Below, piece by piece: positions 1 to 5,998 of a DNA stretch of 5,998 bases. The stretch covers positions 1 through 5,998 of the forward strand of contig CAMWRO010000188.1 in the NCBI GenBank assembly GCA_947176615.1, given 5' to 3'. A program made the position numbers and the translations under genes. How positions within the stretch are numbered: the first letter of the stretch is position 1; every line of letters begins with the position of its first letter. The stretch is from an uncultured Porphyromonadaceae bacterium (lineage in GTDB: Bacteria; Bacteroidota; Bacteroidia; Bacteroidales; Muribaculaceae). The notes below the pieces were generated by a model. The model had not been told where the DNA came from. It made no database searches and was given only the letters and a program-made list of their open reading frames with translations.

Positions 1-1032
1 GGAAAAGCTCGTGACGGTAACGGTCAGTTCTTTCTTCTTGTTCTTCTCTACAAGTTGCCCGAGCAGCTCGGTCAGATAGGGACTTCCGTCAACAGGCAGC
101 AGGGCGGCAACGTTGTCAAGAGCGGCAGGTATACTTTCTATAAAATGCGGCTTTCTCTCAACCAGTCCCCTGAAACCGTATGCACCGAGAACTTGGAGGG
201 TACGGAACAGCACATAATCACGCAGATGCCGTTCAGCGGCCTCACTATCGAATGAGATATATCGGGACAGCGTGTCAAAATAATGCGCTGCCATCTCGGC
301 CTTGACATCGAGGGGCATTCTCGCCCTTGCCTGCCACAGCAACGCGGCGATGTCATAATACACCGGTCCGCGGCGGCCTCCTTGAAAATCGATAACGCTC
401 ATCTCGCCACGAGCATTGATGATAATATTGCGCGACTGGAAATCACGGTGAAGGAAACCCCACTCGCTTTGAGGAACGTCGAGCAGACGTGTGGCGAATG
501 CCTCCATCTCATCCTCAAGCCGCGCCTCGTCAATCTCGACTCCCGACGGCTTCAGAAAGCAATATTTAAAATAGTTCAAGTCCCACATCACATCGCGGCG
601 GGAAATCTCCCTGACGGGATAACACTGTTGCCAGTCAAGACCTTGTGCCCCCACCGTCTGAAACCGGGCGAGCAAATCCACAGACTGCTTTATCAACAGT
701 TTTTCGGTATCGGAATATATACCGGTCTGGCGTCCCGACGCGATAGCGTCAAAAAGCGAAGTGTGCCCGACAACGGTCTGAAGATAAACCATCCGGTCTT
801 CACTGACTGCCACAACCCGCGGCACCGGGAGCCCGGCATCGGCAAAATGTTCCGACAGATATAGGAAGGACTCGTTTTCTTCGCGACAGGTTCCGATTGT
901 GCCTATCAACCGCTCGCGACCTTCAATCATATAATAGCGGCGTGACGAACCCGAGACCGGGAGTCGCGTAACACTTCGCGGAGTCTCGCCAACCACCTTT
1001 ATATATAATGCTGACAGCTTATTCTCGTCCAT
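1..1032 (-). CDS. APH-fold phosphotransferase (AmgK-like sugar kinase), N-terminal part, probably fused to a RapZ C-terminal domain; truncated by window edge
   Basis: This is a partial gene: 344 codons from the ATG at 1030-1032 run open to the window edge with no stop. The protein belongs to the APH/choline-kinase fold, closest by motif to the COG3178 group that includes AmgK, the cytosolic kinase acting on the anomeric carbon of MurNAc/GlcNAc. Visible motifs are a nucleotide loop VSGSSRRYY (about residues 26-34), ENESFLYL (54-61), the catalytic loop HRDFQSRN (H195, D197, N202), and the metal-binding VIDFQGG (D215) followed by RRGPVYYDIAALL, which is the AmgK-type pattern. The kinase domain ends near residue 320. 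After a lysine-rich linker (KNKKKE, 331-336) comes LTVTVTSFS, which resembles the first strand of the RapZ C-terminal domain. A fusion is therefore inferred, with most of the second domain lying outside the window. No signal peptide is seen, so it should be cytoplasmic. The start is supported by a promoter 27 bases upstream and by the domain beginning right after it. Sugar specificity cannot be told; an aminoglycoside target is unlikely. Confidence 0.88.
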   Translation of the reverse strand, partial: MDENKLSALYIKVVGETPRSVTRLPVSGSSRRYYMIEGRERLIGTIGTCREENESFLYLSEHFADAGLPVPRVVAVSEDRMVYLQTVVGHTSLFDAIASGRQTGIYSDTEKLLIKQSVDLLARFQTVGAQGLDWQQCYPVREISRRDVMWDLNYFKYCFLKPSGVEIDEARLEDEMEAFATRLLDVPQSEWGFLHRDFQSRNIIINARGEMSVIDFQGGRRGPVYYDIAALLWQARARMPLDVKAEMAAHYFDTLSRYISFDSEAAERHLRDYVLFRTLQVLGAYGFRGLVERKPHFIESIPAALDNVAALLPVDGSPYLTELLGQLVEKNKKKELTVTVTSFS

Positions 1033-1058
1033 TTTATCGACTATTCTTAATTGCAGTG

Positions 1059-1089
1059 CAAAATTACTGCAAAAACGCGATAATAACAA
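1059..1089 (-). promoter_or_regulatory. Bacteroidetes-type promoter of the phosphotransferase gene
   Basis: On the minus strand a perfect -7 box, TAATTTTG (1059-1066), follows a -33 TTG (1087-1089) with a 20-base spacer, matching the known Bacteroides TTG/TAnnTTTG arrangement. Transcription would begin at about 1052-1055, giving a leader of roughly 20 bases that is A/T-rich and has no Shine-Dalgarno sequence. It lies just past the terminator of the upstream gene, so the kinase gene should have its own transcription unit. Prediction from sequence only. Confidence 0.7.
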
Positions 1090-1111
1090 GATTAAAATAG
1101 TGCGTTAAACG

Positions 1112-1153
1112 AAAGAACTCCGGGAACCGGCCTATGGGTCCACGGAGTTCTTT
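1112..1153 (-). terminator. Rho-independent terminator of the arabinofuranosidase gene
   Basis: AAAGAACTCCG (1112-1122) and CGGAGTTCTTT (1143-1153) form a perfect 11-bp stem. Inside it, GG-A-ACC and GGTCC can add about five more pairs with small bulges, closing on a loop near GGCCTATG. On the minus strand the stem begins about 20 bases after the stop codon at 1174 and ends in TTCTTT, followed by CGTTTAA, so the 3' side is U-rich though not a pure U run. The strength of the stem and its position between two same-strand genes make termination the best reading. Confidence 0.85.
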
Positions 1154-1173
1154 ACAATCAGTTTGGAATATGC

Positions 1174-4100
1174 TTATTTTTTCACAACTTTAACCGAGCG
1201 GGTGTTTTCAGTGACGATATAGACACCCGGAGAGAGGTGGCACAATCCGGCATAAGACCCCATGAGCCGTCCCTGAAGATCGTAGACAACGGCATCGGGA
1301 GAAAATCCGGCGATTTCATCGGCATCGATTTCCTCAATAGCGGTGTGGGAGGTCTCGACACGGAACAGGCGCACGTTGTCAAAGCAGAACCAGTCGGCAT
1401 CACAGAGTTTCGACTTGTTGAGGGAGATTGTCAGCTCTCCGTCCACCGCCCGGGCGATGAGATAGTTGGCATAATGGTCGGGGGATTGGGAAAATACAGT
1501 GTTGGCCTCGGCCATTGTGTTGGGAGCGCCCCACCAGTAACCGTCATGCACTTCCCCCATCAGAGATACAACCGCTTTATCCATGTCGTTGAGTGTAAAA
1601 CGGGCGAGAAGCTGTTCCGAGCCGTCGGCATGACGGGCGTTGGATTCGGGATGGCTGCCGTTGCGATAATAGCCTTGGAAATACACAAGATAATAACCAT
1701 CGGCGAGGCCGGAGACAGCCTGCGAAACATTGAAACCGCTGTTGAAAATCTCGGCAACATGGTCGCGCACAATCGGATTGCCGCTCCATCCCTCGTTGAC
1801 CCCGTTGCGGTCAAAATGAGGATTGACAAGGCGGTCGGTCAGCTCGTTGGATTCAATCATCAGACTCTTGTAGTAGTTGTCAAGAGCCTGTTTCATCGGA
1901 GCGATGGCGGCGGCAATCGCATCATCGTCGCCACCGGCGAGAACTGTGGCGGCGGCAGCGGCGGCCGAAGTCAGAGTTCCGTATCCCTCCACATCGGAGA
2001 ATGCGACCGCTCCGGCCTCGGCAACCATCTCGCGCAACATCGCGCTTTTTCCGGTCTCGACAACGGGATTTAATTCGCGTGGTTCCGAGCTGTAATCAAT
2101 GGCCGGGAACTCAACGGGCGCATCTGCCTGATCGGCTTTTACACGGATAACGGTCAGCGAATAAGGCTCGAAAGTATATTCCGTTTGAGATGTAACGCCG
2201 TTAATCACACTCTTGACGGGAGAAATCAAGGTCGGGGTGCTGAAAGAGTTTTCATCCCACAGCGTGGCGGCTTTCAGTGTCTCGACCGACGCGGTTGCAG
2301 CAATATTCTTGGCATTGAAATCGAGTGTCATCGGCATGGGTTCGCTCTCGGCATTCACCACCTTGGTTACAATTTCGCCTGTCTCGACATCATAACCGAC
2401 ATGCGCACCAATGCGGCCGGTGGGTTCCGTGCCGAAATCCTTACTGCAATACAGTTTATCATCGATATATGCCTCAACTTTACCATTGTGGCAGACAACC
2501 TTGAGCTTATACCAGCGGTTATTTTCGATTCGGAACGAAGGTCGATCGGAAATCACGCCGCCGACACCGTTGGTGACCTCCTCAAGTCCGGCCATAGTAT
2601 TGTTCCACCCCCCGACATTGAACTGATAATAATGACCCCAGTCATCGTCGTCACAGCCGAACACAAGAAGGAAACCCTCCTTACCCGAATTTTTACGGGC
2701 CTCAACCTCAATCACGCAGTCGCGGAAAGAGAGACGGTTCATCAACGTTATGCAGCGGGTCAAGGATGAGTTTGACTGATTCATCATGCCGTTCTCGACG
2801 GGAGACCATGTACCCTGCATATCGGTCCATTCATTGCGGGCGCCGTCGAAATCTCCCGAATAAAGAGTCGTTCCGTCAGGAGTGGAAATTTTCAAATTAC
2901 GGAAATCGGCAGCGGTTTCCCACGTCCCGATACCTGCGCGACCGTTATAAGGCACATCAATGCGCGACGAGTAGAGGGCCGAGGCGATATTATAGTCGGG
3001 AAGATTCTCGGCAAACATTTTCTGCACATAGTAAGACGCACGGCCGAAAACTTCGCCCGAATGCTGCCATATAAGGTTACATGTCCAGTTGGGAGCGTTA
3101 TCATTGGTAATCAGCGGAGCATAGGATGCCATTTTCACTATATCGCTGTTGCGTTCCATCGACATCATGAAAACAGCCTCGGAAAGAGAGGCATCCATGT
3201 TGCCTTGTCCCACACCGACGTTAGTCGCATACTCTCCCACATATATTTCATAGTTTCCGCGAGGAACGTTGTCAAAAAGCGTGCGGTTATTATAGAAGAA
3301 ATCCGGGCTGACATACCAATGGGGGTCAATCATGTCGGTGTGGATGTCAAATTCCACCGCATGCTCAAGTCCCATTGTATTAAGGAACGTCAGTTGCGGA
3401 TATTCCGCTTTCAGCTTGTTATAGATATACTTGTAATTGGCATCATAACGTGCGCCGAAGTTCTCGTTGCCGATTTCCACATATTTCAGCGGGAATGGCT
3501 CGGGATGACCCGCCTCGGCTCGACGCGCCGCCCACTCGTTTGTCTCGGGGTCGCCGATAGCATACTCGATAGCGTCACGGATTTCTTCGTAGTAAGGCTC
3601 GACGGCATCTCCCGACACATATTGTCCGCCCCAGCCGATACAAGACAACCCGGCGTTACCGACAAACATGCAGTCCATGCCCGCGTCTTCACAGAACTGG
3701 AGAATTTCGTGATAACCCATGCCCCATGTCGAGCGATACCCCCACAGGTCATACTGACCGGGGCGAGTCATCGGGTCACCGATTGTCTCTTTCCACTTGA
3801 CACGGTTTTCGAGCATGATACCCTCCACGATACAGCCGCCGGGCCAGCGGAGAAACTTGGGTTTTAAATCGACAAGCATCTGCGCGAGATCGGGACGCAG
3901 GCCGTTGGGACGGTTGCAATAGGTGTTTTGCGGGAACAGCGACACATAGTCGGCCCACACAGTTCCTTCGCCTGAAAAGACAAGAGCGAATTTCCCGTCC
4001 TTGACCGAGCTTTTTGGTGTCAGCACACTTTTATACTCCTTCCAGTTTCCCGACTTGTCGACATCAAGCTCAACCGAGGCAAGTTCCTCCTCGCCGTCAG

Positions 4101-4680
4101 AACCGAGAATAACAGCCTTGACCTTGCCGTTGTAATCGGACGTATTGAGATAAAATCGCAAGTCATATTTTTCGCCCGATTCAACAGCGATACCCCAGTA
4201 GCCGGTATTCACGAGCCTTACCCGCCCGCCGGCAGAAAAACTGTTCATCGTAAGGCGCATTGCATTGGGTGTCGCCTCGTGCAACGGCGAAACAGGTTCT
4301 TCGACATTATAGTCAACCGCACAGTCCCTGCTGTCAATCTGCCATCCGGTCATTTTCTTGGCGGCAAAATTCCAGTCCCAAGTAAGTTGATTGCTTTGCA
4401 AGTCAGTGTAGCGTACAAATGTCGGTGTCTGAATTTTGTTATTCCCGATTTGTGAAAAACCGCCAGGAATCGTCTGTTCCTCAAATCCACGGTTCTGCAG
4501 GAGCTCGGCATACATGCCTCCATCACCGGAATGGTTGATTTCCTCAAAAAAGATACCATACATTCCCTGATTGATGTCATGACCGCGCCGTGCCGCGTCG
4601 ATATGCAGCACATTTTCAGCCATAATGGCCGGCGCTGCCACTGCCGCACATAGCACTAATGTTCCTTTAAGTCTTTTCAT
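1174..4680 (-). CDS. Secreted multidomain alpha-L-arabinofuranosidase, GH51, with accessory carbohydrate-binding-like domains and a C-terminal sorting-type tail
   Basis: A complete 1168-residue enzyme of glycoside hydrolase family 51 (clan GH-A, retaining), releasing terminal arabinofuranose from arabinoxylan, arabinan or arabinogalactan. A signal peptide covers residues 1-21 (KR, hydrophobic core, cleavage after AIMA). The catalytic barrel opens with MYGIFFEEINHSGDGG (40-55) and continues with RWPGG (278-282), the acid/base EIGNEN (E406), HWY (454-456) and the nucleophile YVGEYAT (E483); both catalytic glutamates are present. A CBM4/9-like beta-sandwich (about 95-248) is inserted after the first strand, as in many GH51 enzymes. 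A LamG/DUF1080-like domain (about 575-770) interrupts the C-terminal sandwich, which resumes at about 783-848. Then come an Ala-rich helical linker (about 868-945), a galactose-binding-like domain (VNPHF, GWSG, FNVSQAVSGL; about 951-1108) and a tail with YDLQGR and GVYIV (about 1112-1168). It is far longer than a bare GH51 enzyme of about 500 residues. The start is fixed by the signal peptide. It has its own promoter and terminator and no visible sus partners. The exact polysaccharide is unknown. Confidence 0.95.
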   Translation of the reverse strand: MKRLKGTLVLCAAVAAPAIMAENVLHIDAARRGHDINQGMYGIFFEEINHSGDGGMYAELLQNRGFEEQTIPGGFSQIGNNKIQTPTFVRYTDLQSNQLTWDWNFAAKKMTGWQIDSRDCAVDYNVEEPVSPLHEATPNAMRLTMNSFSAGGRVRLVNTGYWGIAVESGEKYDLRFYLNTSDYNGKVKAVILGSDGEEELASVELDVDKSGNWKEYKSVLTPKSSVKDGKFALVFSGEGTVWADYVSLFPQNTYCNRPNGLRPDLAQMLVDLKPKFLRWPGGCIVEGIMLENRVKWKETIGDPMTRPGQYDLWGYRSTWGMGYHEILQFCEDAGMDCMFVGNAGLSCIGWGGQYVSGDAVEPYYEEIRDAIEYAIGDPETNEWAARRAEAGHPEPFPLKYVEIGNENFGARYDANYKYIYNKLKAEYPQLTFLNTMGLEHAVEFDIHTDMIDPHWYVSPDFFYNNRTLFDNVPRGNYEIYVGEYATNVGVGQGNMDASLSEAVFMMSMERNSDIVKMASYAPLITNDNAPNWTCNLIWQHSGEVFGRASYYVQKMFAENLPDYNIASALYSSRIDVPYNGRAGIGTWETAADFRNLKISTPDGTTLYSGDFDGARNEWTDMQGTWSPVENGMMNQSNSSLTRCITLMNRLSFRDCVIEVEARKNSGKEGFLLVFGCDDDDWGHYYQFNVGGWNNTMAGLEEVTNGVGGVISDRPSFRIENNRWYKLKVVCHNGKVEAYIDDKLYCSKDFGTEPTGRIGAHVGYDVETGEIVTKVVNAESEPMPMTLDFNAKNIAATASVETLKAATLWDENSFSTPTLISPVKSVINGVTSQTEYTFEPYSLTVIRVKADQADAPVEFPAIDYSSEPRELNPVVETGKSAMLREMVAEAGAVAFSDVEGYGTLTSAAAAAATVLAGGDDDAIAAAIAPMKQALDNYYKSLMIESNELTDRLVNPHFDRNGVNEGWSGNPIVRDHVAEIFNSGFNVSQAVSGLADGYYLVYFQGYYRNGSHPESNARHADGSEQLLARFTLNDMDKAVVSLMGEVHDGYWWGAPNTMAEANTVFSQSPDHYANYLIARAVDGELTISLNKSKLCDADWFCFDNVRLFRVETSHTAIEEIDADEIAGFSPDAVVYDLQGRLMGSYAGLCHLSPGVYIVTENTRSVKVVKK

Positions 4681-4737
4681 GCCGTCTTTAAGGTTTAAGT
4701 AAAATAATATAATTTATGTGTAAATCCGGTATCGCCG

Positions 4738-4745
4738 CAAAGTTA
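4738..4745 (-). promoter_or_regulatory. -7 box of the arabinofuranosidase promoter
   Basis: Minus-strand TAACTTTG is a perfect match to the Bacteroidetes -7 consensus TAnnTTTG. At the proper distance upstream there is only a weak -33 (GTG near 4766-4768 instead of TTG), which would fit a promoter needing an activator, although no operator or regulator gene can be seen. The predicted leader is about 50 bases, very A/T-rich (4681-4730), with no Shine-Dalgarno sequence, as is normal for this phylum. Confidence 0.6.
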
Positions 4746-4829
4746 CTCATTTTAATTGTAAGTTTCACACCCAACAACGTTTTTCTCGACCCATTCCTGA
4801 AATTTCGGCTCGGTCTGCAACTTTTTTTG

Positions 4830-4837
4830 TAACTTTG
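4830..4837 (+). promoter_or_regulatory. -7 box of the helicase gene promoter
   Basis: TAACTTTG matches TAnnTTTG perfectly and ends only 9 bases before the ATG at 4847. No clear TTG is found at the -33 distance (TTTCG near 4803-4807 is the nearest), but a T-run (4822-4828) precedes the box. If it is used, transcription would start about 4-7 bases before the start codon, leaving almost no leader. Confidence 0.5.
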
Positions 4838-4846
4838 TCGATAAAT

Positions 4847-5998
4847 ATGGAAGATTATCTGTCGACACTCAACGAGCAACAACGTGAGGCGGTCACTTAC
4901 TGTGACGGCCCGCAGCTTGTCATAGCCGGAGCAGGCTCGGGCAAGACCCGTGTGCTGACCCACAAGATTCTCCATCTCCTCCACTTGGGTTACGAGCCGT
5001 GGCGCATTCTTGCCCTGACGTTTACCAACAAGGCCGCCCGAGAAATGCGCGAGCGCATCGAGGCGCTTGTGGGAACGGCTACCGCATCGAAACTTTGGAT
5101 GGGGACATTTCACTCCATCTTTTTGCGACTGCTGCGCATAAATGCCGACCGGCTCGGATTCAAACCGTCATTCACGATATATGACTCAGCCGATTCCAAG
5201 GCTCTTGTCAAGACCATCATACGCGATATGGATCTCGACGAGAAGATTTACAAGCCGTCAACCGTCCTGAGCGCAATATCCACTGCCAAGAACGCCCTAA
5301 TCTCTCCCGAAGATTACGCTACACTCAGCGACCTGATGGAGGCTGACCGCAGGGCACGCCGCCCACGTCTTCAGGAAGTCTACCGCAACTACCGCGACCG
5401 ATGCGTCGTGGCCGGTGCGATGGATTTTGACGACCTGCTCTATTATACTAATGTATTGCTGCGTGACAATCCTGACATTCTGCACCATTATCAGGAGTAC
5501 TTCCGCTACATATTGGTGGACGAGTATCAGGACACCAATTTCGCGCAACATGTCATTGTCACGCAACTCTCCCGCATCAGCCAGCGGTTAAGCGTCGTGG
5601 GCGACGATGCCCAGAGCATCTATTCGTTCCGAGGCGCCAATATCCGCAACATTCTCGACCTGAAAAAAGCATATCCCACGCTTTCCACGTTCAAGCTGGA
5701 ACGAAATTACCGCTCGACACAAAACATCATCAACGCCGCCGGGTCACTGATTGAAAAGAACCGCGACCAGATACCCAAGAATGTCTACTCGGAAAACGAC
5801 CCCGGCTCGCGCATCGAGGTCGTGAAAAGTTTCAGCGATTTCGAAGAAGCCTACCTCGTCGCCGCCCGCGTGTCGCAAGTAAAAATGTCATCGCGCGACA
5901 GCTATGACGAATTTGCAATCTTATACCGCACCAACGCGCAGAGCCGCATTCTTGAAGAAGCGTTGCGCAAACGCAACATCCCCTACCGCATCTATGGC
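4847..5998 (+). CDS. UvrD/PcrA-type superfamily 1A DNA helicase, N-terminal half; truncated by window edge
   Basis: A partial gene: 384 codons open to the right edge, about half of the usual 720-780 residues. It is an ATP-dependent 3'-5' DNA helicase of superfamily 1A, acting in the cytoplasm in excision repair, mismatch repair and removal of stalled replication or recombination structures. Motifs appear in order: Q motif LNEQQREAV (8-16), Walker A AGAGSGKT (27-34, K33), Ia LALTFTNKAAREM (55-67), Ib GTFHS (86-90), MDFDDLL (192-198), Walker B LVDEYQDTN (223-231, D225/E226), III VVGDDAQSIYSFRGA (250-264), IV LERNYRS (284-290) and ILYRTNAQSR (358-367). Domains 1A and 1B are complete and 2A has begun; the later motifs V and VI and most of 2B lie outside. 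The start at 4847 gives MEDYLSTLNEQQ, the usual short N-terminus before the Q motif in Bacteroidales members. It is divergent from the arabinofuranosidase gene. UvrD and PcrA cannot be told apart from this half alone, so no symbol is given. Confidence 0.95.
   Translation, partial: MEDYLSTLNEQQREAVTYCDGPQLVIAGAGSGKTRVLTHKILHLLHLGYEPWRILALTFTNKAAREMRERIEALVGTATASKLWMGTFHSIFLRLLRINADRLGFKPSFTIYDSADSKALVKTIIRDMDLDEKIYKPSTVLSAISTAKNALISPEDYATLSDLMEADRRARRPRLQEVYRNYRDRCVVAGAMDFDDLLYYTNVLLRDNPDILHHYQEYFRYILVDEYQDTNFAQHVIVTQLSRISQRLSVVGDDAQSIYSFRGANIRNILDLKKAYPTLSTFKLERNYRSTQNIINAAGSLIEKNRDQIPKNVYSENDPGSRIEVVKSFSDFEEAYLVAARVSQVKMSSRDSYDEFAILYRTNAQSRILEEALRKRNIPYRIYG

Noticed and set aside
283..864. 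Plus-strand open frame of 193 codons
   Set aside because: It overlaps the kinase catalytic loop and DFQ motif on the opposite strand, and its product has no recognisable domain.
1..1032. Aminoglycoside resistance gene
   Set aside because: The fold is shared with aminoglycoside phosphotransferases, but the GPVYYD and DFQ motifs and the probable RapZ-like extension fit the AmgK-type sugar kinase group, and there is no mobile context.
1237..2073. Long plus-strand open frame of 278 codons
   Set aside because: It lies wholly antisense to the well-supported GH51 gene. Its translation shows no recognisable domain, and it has no promoter or start context of its own; it is a shadow of the codon use on the other strand.
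3061..3867. Plus-strand open frame of 268 codons
   Set aside because: It is antisense to the GH51 catalytic domain, including the conserved active-site motifs, and its translation matches nothing known to me.
4618..4680. Lipoprotein signal on the arabinofuranosidase
   Set aside because: Cys11 is preceded by LVL, which lacks the small residue needed at -1. It also lies too close to the N-terminus, inside the hydrophobic core; a signal peptidase I site after Ala21 fits better.
4681..4846. Small gene, riboswitch or operator in the divergent region
   Set aside because: No conserved RNA fold, no palindromic operator and no credible small reading frame was seen apart from the two -7 boxes and A/T-rich leaders.

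Overview
The window looks like a chromosomal piece of a Bacteroidales bacterium, plausibly Muribaculaceae or a relative. Three things support this. The upstream regions carry the Bacteroidetes -7 box (TAnnTTTG) with no Shine-Dalgarno sequence. The composition is moderate, roughly half G+C by eye. The protein types are typical: a multidomain secreted GH51 arabinofuranosidase ending in a YDLQGR-type tail, and a kinase that appears to run into a RapZ-like C-terminal domain. The family assignment is an impression; nothing here fixes the genus.

Layout: (1) 1-1032, minus strand, the N-terminal 344 residues of an APH-fold sugar-kinase-like protein, cut by the left edge just as a RapZ-C-like domain seems to begin. 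(2) 1033-1173, a short intergenic region with a promoter for the kinase and a strong hairpin terminator for the preceding gene. (3) 1174-4680, minus strand, a complete 1168-residue exported GH51 alpha-L-arabinofuranosidase with several accessory domains. (4) 4681-4846, a divergent promoter region with the same -7 box, TAACTTTG, on each strand. (5) 4847-5998, plus strand, the first 384 residues of a UvrD/PcrA-type helicase, cut by the right edge.

The genes look like three separate transcription units. The arabinofuranosidase takes arabinose side chains off dietary or host-diet plant glycans outside the cytoplasm. The kinase probably acts on a cytosolic sugar or amino sugar. The helicase is DNA-repair housekeeping. 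No susC/susD pair, regulator, mobile element, RNA gene or CRISPR array is visible. I see no clearly new multi-gene system. The points most worth following are the probable kinase-RapZ fusion, the domain build of the GH51 enzyme with its C-terminal tail, and the very short leader predicted for the helicase gene.
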